From the NCBI GenBank assembly GCA_023131935.1, contig JAGLYY010000056.1, positions 1 to 28,725 of the forward strand: DNA of 28,725 nucleotides, given 5' to 3'. The notes below the pieces were generated by a model. That model was given only the letters and a program-made list of their open reading frames with translations. It was not told the DNA's origin and did no database searches. Positions 22,933-28,725 of the stretch are shown one piece after another. Position numbers and translations under genes: made by a program. Position 1 is the first letter of the stretch. Every line of letters starts with the position of its first letter. Source of the stretch: Spirochaetales bacterium (GTDB taxonomy: Bacteria > Spirochaetota > Spirochaetia > JAGLYY01).

Positions 22933-23433
22933 ATGTTATGTGATTTCTGCCATGAGAAAGTGGCAGTATTTAATGTACAGAATACCCAGCATGATAAAAC
23001 CATAACTATTCATCTGTGTGAAGCCTGTGCAGAGAAACATGGTTTGAAGTTGGAGAGTGATGATTCAACAATTCAAATGTCAAACATATTCAATAATACC
23101 TCTTTAAACCAGTGTCCGAAGTGCGGGAGAAAGCTAAAGGAGATCAAACGGGAGGGCAGACTCGGTTGCCAGAATTGTTATTCTGTTTTCAAAAATGAGA
23201 TAGAAAAGCATCTTACCATGATGGGAGCGACAGGACCCCATAAGGGTAAGCTTCCGGAACACCTTAAGGTACTTAAACAGCTTCTTTCCGACCGGGAGGA
23301 TCTGGAAAAATCTTTAGATGATGCTGTGTCCCAGGAAAAATATGAAGAGGCCGCAAAAATCAGAGACAGACTCGTCAAAATTGATAAGTATTTCGTCACA
23401 GGGGGAAAAAGTCGTGAAAATCAGCCTTCCTGA
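22933..23433 (+). CDS. mcsA: McsA-type zinc-finger protein (UVR domain), activator of the McsB-like protein
   Basis: In Gram-positive bacteria McsA binds and activates the arginine kinase McsB and acts with ClpC in protein quality control. The 166-residue protein has four CxxC pairs: C3/C6, C29/C32, C61/C64 and C79/C82, enough for two zinc sites. A UVR motif at about 116-151 (LLSDREDLEKSLDDAVSQEK, then YEEAAKIRDR) is the part that would contact McsB or ClpC. Length and layout equal Bacillus McsA. The mcsB start lies within its last 20 bases. Confidence 0.9.
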   Translation: MLCDFCHEKVAVFNVQNTQHDKTITIHLCEACAEKHGLKLESDDSTIQMSNIFNNTSLNQCPKCGRKLKEIKREGRLGCQNCYSVFKNEIEKHLTMMGATGPHKGKLPEHLKVLKQLLSDREDLEKSLDDAVSQEKYEEAAKIRDRLVKIDKYFVTGGKSRENQPS

Positions 23434-24472
23434 TGACGGATGGTATTTGAAAAAGGGACCCGAATATGATGTTGCTATATCGAGCCGGGTTCGCCTTTCC
23501 AGGAACCTGGATAATCTCCCTTTTCCCGGTATGATGGACGCCTATCAGGAGAAGCAGGTTTCAACTACTCTCCTGACTGCAATCAAGGAACTCCCTGAAC
23601 CCCTGCGGATTCTGGATGATCTTGAGCCCCTTGATCGGCGGGTCCTTCTGGAAAGAAATCTGATAAGTCAGAGTTATGTTCTGGAAACTGAAAGACCCAT
23701 TATCGTAAATCCTGCCGGGAATGTGTCCATCATGATCAATGAAATCGATCACTTGAGAATTGCGGCTATTCATGGTGGGTTGGATCTAATCAATGCTTTC
23801 CGGATAACCGATGAAATAGATAGAGGGCTGGATAAAAAGGTGAAATATGCGGCTTCGATAGATTTAGGTTTTTTAAATACCGAAATGGAGAATTGCGGAA
23901 CAGGATTGAGAGGTTCCGTCTTGCTCCATTTGCCAGGTCTTGTTGAAACAGGTTTAATTGAACGCTCCTTGAAGGCGGTTGTACAGCTTGGGTTGAATGT
24001 AAGAGGTTTTCTTGGAGGGGAGGAGGATTCCCACGGAGATCTGTATCAGCTTTCAAATATGGTAAATTTAGGGGAAAATGAGGTCGAGATCCTCGAAAAA
24101 CTTGAAAATGTAGCCCTTCAATTGGTACATTATGAGAGGAAGGCAAGGAAAGAAATGTATCAGCGGAAGCAGATCGAAACTGAAGACCGGGTCTTCCGGG
24201 CGTATGGCCTTTTACATTACGCGAAAATGGTAAATCAAAATGAGGCCGTCACCCTTTTATCCAGTTTAAGACTGGGTATTTCTCTTGGGTTATTGGATTT
24301 GCCCATGGAGATTGCAACAGCTTTGTTGTTTTTCTGTCAGAAGGCCCATGTTACGAAAGAGACGGGATTTATGGATCGGCTCAAGGAAAACAGCGTTATT
24401 GATGAAACCCGGGCAAAAATAATCAGGGATCACTTGTTCAGCAGGAGATCATCGGAGGCGGATGATGTTTAA
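23414..24472 (+). CDS. mcsB: McsB-like ATP:guanido phosphotransferase homologue, probably catalytically altered
   Basis: A 352-residue protein (Bacillus McsB about 363). The GTG at 23414 is chosen because AGGGGG lies 8 bases upstream and the family N-terminus follows; the frame is open back to 23318 inside mcsA. The fold is clear: SSRVRLSRNL (23-32), NEIDHLRI (109-116), CGTGLRGSVLLHLPGL (161-176) and NVRGFLGGEEDSHGDLYQLSN (195-215). The ATP-phosphate arginines are kept (R24/R26, R115, R166, R197). The guanidinium-positioning residues of phosphagen kinases are not: the second Glu of NEEDH is I111, the catalytic-loop Cys is E157, and the second catalytic Glu (GE in GEGSE) is G202. The phosphoarginine-binding RDxxRA motif reads IDETRA (329-334). 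It may be a pseudokinase that binds ATP or partners, or have new specificity. It is coupled to mcsA and clpC by overlaps. Confidence 0.82.
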   Translation: MKISLPDDGWYLKKGPEYDVAISSRVRLSRNLDNLPFPGMMDAYQEKQVSTTLLTAIKELPEPLRILDDLEPLDRRVLLERNLISQSYVLETERPIIVNPAGNVSIMINEIDHLRIAAIHGGLDLINAFRITDEIDRGLDKKVKYAASIDLGFLNTEMENCGTGLRGSVLLHLPGLVETGLIERSLKAVVQLGLNVRGFLGGEEDSHGDLYQLSNMVNLGENEVEILEKLENVALQLVHYERKARKEMYQRKQIETEDRVFRAYGLLHYAKMVNQNEAVTLLSSLRLGISLGLLDLPMEIATALLFFCQKAHVTKETGFMDRLKENSVIDETRAKIIRDHLFSRRSSEADDV

Positions 24473-26951
24473 AGGACTAACACAGCGAGCACAGCGGATA
24501 CTCACGATCTTCGCACAGGAAGAGGCCAAGCGGTTTCACTCCGACCAGCTATTGCCCGAACACATAATTCTCGCAATGCTGAAGGATGGTGAAGGCCTTG
24601 GATTCAAGGTACTAAAGCATGTGAATATTAATCCTGTCGATATGCAGCTTGAAATAGAGAAAAGTATCCCGAGAAGGCACTCCGGTTTTATTCTTGGTGA
24701 TGTTCCCCCTTCAAAAAGAGGAAAGAAAATCCTTGAGGATTCAGCTGAAGAAGCACGCAACCTTGGTCATGAGTACATAGGCACCGAACATCTGCTTCTT
24801 GCTTCCTGCCGTGAACAGGGTAGTGTTATTTCAAGGTATCTTCAGAAATATAATGTTACTCCCCAGCAATTAAGGGATATTGTTGTGGAAATGAGCGGAA
24901 GCTATGTTGTGAAAAAAGGCAAACCAACACCTCAACCAGTGAAGCGCAGACAAGCGCCTGCGGGAAAACGTAACACGCCCACCCTTGATGAGTTCTCAAG
25001 GGACCTTACTGAATACGCAAAACAGGGAAAACTTGATCCCGTAATAGGACGTATCGATGAGATTCAACGGGTGATACAGATCCTCGCCAGGAGAACGAAA
25101 AATAACCCCATCCTCATTGGAGAACCTGGAGTGGGAAAAACCGCTATTGTCGAAGGGCTTGCTCAACGAATAACCGATGGTGTTGCTCCTGACATCCTTC
25201 TGGATAAACGGGTATTGAACCTTGATCTGGCTTCTCTTATTGCCGGTACAAAATACCGGGGAGAATTTGAGGAACGGCTCAAACGGGTAATGAAGGAAAT
25301 TTCGGGAGCGGGGAATGTTCTCCTGTTTATAGACGAGCTGCACACGATTATCGGGGCAGGTGGCGCGGAGGGAGCGATTGACGCTTCAAATATGTTAAAA
25401 CCCGCCTTATCGAGGGGCGAAATTCAGTGCATCGGCGCAACCACCCTTAACGAATACAGAAAATATATTGAAAAAGATGCCGCTCTTGAGAGAAGATTCC
25501 AGACGATATTTGTGGAAGAACCTACTATTGAAGAAACTATACAGATACTCCAGGGAATTAAAGAGCGGTATGAAGACCACCACAATGTAACTTATACCGA
25601 CGAGGCTTTAAAGAGTGCGGCATCTCTCTCTACCAGGTATATTACCGATAGATTTCTACCAGATAAGGCAATAGACCTCATTGATGAAGCTGGCTCCCAG
25701 AAGAGGATAGCAAACAGTATAAAACCTCTGGAGGTATCCCAGCTTGAACAACAGATCGATGAATTGACTTCAGAAAAAATCTCCCTTGTTAACACCCAGA
25801 ATTATGAAAAAGCTGCGGCGGTACGGGACACTGTTCGTCAAATGAAATACAGAGTTGAAGAACTGAAAAATGGTTGGAAGAATGCTCTCCGGACTGAAAA
25901 AAATATTGTTTCTGAAGATGATATTCTTGAAATAATAGTTCAGATTACCAAAATTCCCATAACGAGGATTGCCCAGACTGAATCAGAAAAGCTTGTTCAC
26001 ATCGAAGAGGAACTCCATCAAACGGTTATTGGTCAGGATGACGCGATCAAGGCAGTTTCTTCAGCAATTAGAAGGGCCCGAACAGGTCTCAGCTCACCGC
26101 TTAGACCGATGGGATCCTTTATTTTTCTTGGACCAACAGGGGTTGGAAAGACCCTTCTCGCGAAAACTTTAGCTGAGTTTCTGTTCGGTGATCAGGATGC
26201 CCTCGTCAGAATAGATATGTCCGACTTCATGGAAAAACACAACGTTTCCCGGTTAGTTGGAGCCCCTCCGGGGTATGTTGGTTATGAGGAGGGGGGACTA
26301 CTCACAGAAAAAATTCGAAGACGTCCCTATAGTGTAATTCTTCTTGATGAAATTGAGAAAGCCCATCCCGATGTTTTCAATCTTCTTCTTCAGGTCCTTG
26401 AAGAGGGTGAACTGCAGGATAATCTCGGGCATAAAGTATCTTTCCGTAATACGGTCCTTATCATGACCTCCAACGCGGGAACCAGGGAGATCAACAAAGA
26501 GTCATCTCTGGGATTTCATACCGGTGAGGGTATTATGGAGTACTCAGAGATACGTACTTCAGCAATGGCCGAGCTTAAAAGGGTATTCCGCCCGGAATTC
26601 CTGAACCGTGTGGATGAGATTGTCGTGTTCCATAGCCTGAACAGAGAGCAGGTTCAGAATATATTTGAAATCATGTTCTCTGAGGTCCGTTTGCGGTTAT
26701 TCGATATGAATATCCGGATAGATATTTCCAGGAAAGCCCGGGAACATCTCATCAATCTTGGATATGATGAGAAATTCGGTGCACGCCCCTTGCGAAGAAT
26801 CATTCAGAAAGAAATTGAAGATCCCCTGTCCATGAAGATCCTGAATGGTAAGTGCAAGAGTGGATCAGAAGTAACAGTCGAACTTCGGAAGGAGAAGATA
26901 GCTTTTAAAATCAAGTGCCCAGTGGTTAAACCTGAACCGGCCCGTGTTTGA
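24462..26951 (+). CDS. clpC: ClpC-type Hsp100 AAA+ unfoldase
   Basis: A hexameric unfoldase that feeds substrates to ClpP. It is 829 residues counted from the ATG at 24462. A second ATG at 24465 sits at a better distance (6 bases) from GGAGG (24454-24458), so the real start may be one codon later. The N domain holds two Clp_N repeats (about 1-145). AAA1 has GEPGVGKT (220-227) and LLFIDELHT. The middle domain contains a UVR motif (about 437-471), the mark of ClpC rather than ClpB. AAA2 has GPTGVGKT (557-564) and VILLDEIEKA. The ClpP-docking tripeptide LGF lies at 683-685 (SSLGFHT). The end, GYDEKFGARPLRRIIQKEIEDPLS, is standard. It overlaps mcsB by 11 bases; no clpP is in the window. Confidence 0.95.
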   Translation: MMFKGLTQRAQRILTIFAQEEAKRFHSDQLLPEHIILAMLKDGEGLGFKVLKHVNINPVDMQLEIEKSIPRRHSGFILGDVPPSKRGKKILEDSAEEARNLGHEYIGTEHLLLASCREQGSVISRYLQKYNVTPQQLRDIVVEMSGSYVVKKGKPTPQPVKRRQAPAGKRNTPTLDEFSRDLTEYAKQGKLDPVIGRIDEIQRVIQILARRTKNNPILIGEPGVGKTAIVEGLAQRITDGVAPDILLDKRVLNLDLASLIAGTKYRGEFEERLKRVMKEISGAGNVLLFIDELHTIIGAGGAEGAIDASNMLKPALSRGEIQCIGATTLNEYRKYIEKDAALERRFQTIFVEEPTIEETIQILQGIKERYEDHHNVTYTDEALKSAASLSTRYITDRFLPDKAIDLIDEAGSQKRIANSIKPLEVSQLEQQIDELTSEKISLVNTQNYEKAAAVRDTVRQMKYRVEELKNGWKNALRTEKNIVSEDDILEIIVQITKIPITRIAQTESEKLVHIEEELHQTVIGQDDAIKAVSSAIRRARTGLSSPLRPMGSFIFLGPTGVGKTLLAKTLAEFLFGDQDALVRIDMSDFMEKHNVSRLVGAPPGYVGYEEGGLLTEKIRRRPYSVILLDEIEKAHPDVFNLLLQVLEEGELQDNLGHKVSFRNTVLIMTSNAGTREINKESSLGFHTGEGIMEYSEIRTSAMAELKRVFRPEFLNRVDEIVVFHSLNREQVQNIFEIMFSEVRLRLFDMNIRIDISRKAREHLINLGYDEKFGARPLRRIIQKEIEDPLSMKILNGKCKSGSEVTVELRKEKIAFKIKCPVVKPEPARV

Positions 26952-26963
26952 TCAGGAATAATC

Positions 26964-27599
26964 ATGGCAGAAGGTTTTTTTGATTTTTACACTGAGCGTT
27001 CTGAGGAGCAGGAGATCGAGAAAGCAGTTTTTGTTGCTTTCGATTTCGAAACTACCGGTTTATATCCCGATAGAGACAGGATTATCGAGATTGGAGCAGT
27101 GAAATTCAATCTGCAAGGGGCAATTGAAATATATCAGCATCTTGTTGACCCCGGTATTGAAATTCCAGAAGAGTCAATTGCTATTCATCAAATAACCAAT
27201 GAAATGGTAAAAGGTAAGCCCGGGATTCAAGATCTGCTTCCCGATTTTCTAAAATTCATTGGAGATTCAATCCTCATCGCCCATAATATTAAGTTCGATC
27301 AGGGCTTCTTAAACGCTGCCCTTGCTGACATGGGAGAAAACCCTCCAACTAACAGGGGGATTGATACCTGTAATCTATCACGACGGGTCGTGAAGGGGAG
27401 GAGGAGTTACAGCCTCCAGAACCTGGCAAAATATTTCGCAATTCCGGTGAATAATGCCCACCGCGCACTCGATGATGCAATGATCTGTATGGAATTATTC
27501 AAAAAAATTATTGCCCGAATTGATATTGACGAAGACCGCAGTGTCGGTTTTATCATGAAGATCGTTCAGGGAAAGAAATTCAGGGAAAGGGAAAAATAA
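26964..27599 (+). CDS. DnaQ-family DEDDh 3'-5' exonuclease (DNA polymerase III epsilon-like)
   Basis: A 211-residue protein with a complete DEDDh exonuclease domain: D27 and E29 (AFDFETTG), D112 (HNIKFDQGFL), H166 and D171 (NAHRALDDA). These coordinate two metal ions for removal of 3' nucleotides from DNA or RNA. The domain fills most of the protein, so it could be the proofreading subunit of DNA polymerase III or a stand-alone exonuclease. Spirochaetes often carry several such proteins, and the sequence alone does not decide. The start ATG follows the clpC stop by 12 bases with an AGGAA site between them. The ribonuclease Z gene begins 6 bases after its stop. Confidence 0.88.
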   Translation: MAEGFFDFYTERSEEQEIEKAVFVAFDFETTGLYPDRDRIIEIGAVKFNLQGAIEIYQHLVDPGIEIPEESIAIHQITNEMVKGKPGIQDLLPDFLKFIGDSILIAHNIKFDQGFLNAALADMGENPPTNRGIDTCNLSRRVVKGRRSYSLQNLAKYFAIPVNNAHRALDDAMICMELFKKIIARIDIDEDRSVGFIMKIVQGKKFREREK

Positions 27600-27605
27600 G
27601 CTCTG

Positions 27606-28538
27606 ATGAATCTTGAAACATTTATTTTGGGTACAGGGGGGATGATGCCCCTCCCCGGAAGGCATTTAACATCTATATTGGTGCGAAGGGAGGGAGATCT
27701 TTTTCTTTTTGACTGTGGAGAAGGTACGCAGGTATCTCTTCGGCGGTTGAACCTGCGGTGGAAAAAGATTACCGCAATCTTTATTTCCCATACCCATGCT
27801 GATCATGTTACCGGACTGCCGGGGATCCTGATGCTCTCCAGCCAGGTAGATCGGGAAGAGCCCCTTTATATCTTCGGACCTCCAAAAATTCGGGAGTACA
27901 TAGAAGAAAATCGCCGTGTCCTTGATATGTTTATAAATTATGAAATTATCATTAAAGAACTACCCCAGGAAAAAGAAACGGTTTTTAAAGGGGAAGGATT
28001 TCAAATTGAATCTTTCCCTCTGCGGCATTCAAAACCTTGTCTTGGATATAACTTTGTTGAAGACCAGAGGCCTGGCATATTCAATCCTGATCGGGCCCTG
28101 GCGTTGGATATACCGCGCGGTCCCCTCTGGTCGATTCTTCAACGGGGAGAGAATATTAACACCCCTGATGGAAGGGAGATAATACCTTCCCAGATTCTCG
28201 GGAAACCCAGGCCGGGACGCAAGATATCTTTTATTACTGACACCGTCTATTTCCCTCAGATTGCTCCTAATGTTCAGAACGCGGACCTTCTTATCTGTGA
28301 AGGGATGTTTACCAATGAACTCGCTGACAGTGCCAGGGAAAAGAAGCATTTAACGAGCACTCAGGCCGCAAAAATCGCCGCCGCCGCGGGTGGTGTGAAA
28401 CGTCTTGGATTAATTCACTACAGCCCACGATACACGGAACGGGAATTAAAACAGCTCCTGAATGAAGCAAAAAGCAATTTCCCCGAGACTTTTCTAACAA
28501 GGGACAGGCAGGAAATAAATATTCCCCTTAAAGACTAA
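27606..28538 (+). CDS. rnz: ribonuclease Z (tRNA 3' endonuclease)
   Basis: A metallo-beta-lactamase-fold endonuclease that cuts pre-tRNA after the discriminator base. It is 310 residues, the usual size of the short form (RNase Z-S). The zinc motif SHTHADH (61-67) supplies H62, H64, D66 and H67. H141 (LRHSKPCLGY), D212 (FITDTVYF) and H271 (GLIHYSPRYT) complete the site. The N-terminal ILGTGGMMPLPGRHLTSILV and the HLTSTQAAKIAAAAG motif (248-262) are typical. The flexible-arm region between about 155 and 200 is present. It is the last gene of the mcsA-clpC run; no clear hairpin terminator follows. Confidence 0.94.
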   Translation: MNLETFILGTGGMMPLPGRHLTSILVRREGDLFLFDCGEGTQVSLRRLNLRWKKITAIFISHTHADHVTGLPGILMLSSQVDREEPLYIFGPPKIREYIEENRRVLDMFINYEIIIKELPQEKETVFKGEGFQIESFPLRHSKPCLGYNFVEDQRPGIFNPDRALALDIPRGPLWSILQRGENINTPDGREIIPSQILGKPRPGRKISFITDTVYFPQIAPNVQNADLLICEGMFTNELADSAREKKHLTSTQAAKIAAAAGGVKRLGLIHYSPRYTERELKQLLNEAKSNFPETFLTRDRQEINIPLKD

Positions 28539-28725
28539 GGGCTGATGGCTATTAGGCTATAGGCTATTAGGGTTTACGCATTGATCGAAGCAGGGCACAT
28601 AAAACCTTTTCTGTCTCTAGAATTTAAATTCACAGCCAGAAATATCATTTTTTTAAAGTCAGCCCATATATTTCTTCCCTGGGGAATCCCCTGGTTTCCC
28701 GATAGATCAGGAGCACCACTTAGTC
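28539..28725. other. right-hand end, no gene assigned
   Basis: Apart from the direct repeat, this 187-base stretch holds no recognisable gene. One frame stays open to the window edge on each strand: plus from about 28572, and minus from the edge down to a stop at 28574-28576. The two are in mirror register. The minus frame (ending FMCPASINA) could be the tail of a convergent gene and the plus frame the start of another, but neither has a ribosome-binding site or family motif. A palindromic GGGGAATCCCC lies at 28681-28691. Confidence 0.35.
28547..28571. repeat. short direct repeat GGCTATTAGG, period 15
   Basis: GGCTATTAGG occurs at 28547-28556 and again at 28562-28571, with CTATA between the copies. 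The unit lies just after the rnz stop and resembles a short tandem array that has only two copies in view. Confidence 0.55.

Overview
The window looks like a chromosomal segment from a free-living or anaerobic spirochaete, probably of the Spirochaeta/Treponema group. This is inferred from gene content and not tested by search. The signs are a lolC-lolD-lolE lipoprotein-export operon beside ftsY and prfB, several Sec-signal proteins with PEGA, TPR or variant-repeat architecture, a Bacillus-type CheY, and an rnf operon in the order C-D-G-E-A-B. Coding density is very high. Most neighbours overlap by 1-14 bases or are separated by a few bases. No tRNA, rRNA, CRISPR array, insertion sequence or prophage gene is visible.

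Layout. At 1-1190 there is the tail of an unknown gene and pcnB (poly(A) polymerase). At 1194-4305, on the minus strand, lie an RluA-family pseudouridine synthase, a P-loop protein with a C-terminal Asp23/Gls24-like domain, and an exported TPR protein with a decayed gluzincin-like motif; the last has its own promoter. At 4348-12997, on the plus strand, lies the Rnf operon: an unrecognised membrane protein, rnfC, rnfD, rnfG, rnfE, rnfA, rnfB, and a GH57-family protein that has lost several catalytic-site residues. A minus-strand exported protein (13015-14268) separates this from the next operon, and a 111-bp divergent promoter region follows it.

At 14380-22775 a long plus-strand run holds an orphan Cas2-like gene with an apparently leaderless promoter, prfB with the programmed +1 frameshift, a CheY-like receiver, a PEGA protein, ftsY, an exported repeat protein, and lolCDE. 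The run ends in a hairpin/T-run terminator. At 22933-28538 there are mcsA, an mcsB-like gene, clpC, a DnaQ-type exonuclease and ribonuclease Z.

How the genes work together. Rnf couples ferredoxin:NAD+ electron transfer to ion pumping. The prfB/ftsY/Lol run combines translation termination, membrane targeting and outer-membrane lipoprotein sorting. mcsA-mcsB-clpC encodes a protein quality-control module without ctsR beside it.

The most striking observation is the McsB homologue. By motif comparison it keeps the arginines that hold ATP phosphates, but all three residues that position the guanidinium group in phosphagen/arginine kinases are replaced. This suggests a pseudokinase or an altered activity. 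Other points of interest are the orphan Cas2-like protein, the GH57 pseudo-enzyme coupled to rnfB, the P-loop/Asp23 fusion, and deviations in the RnfB and RnfD cofactor motifs. All alignments to families were made from memory of the conserved motifs.
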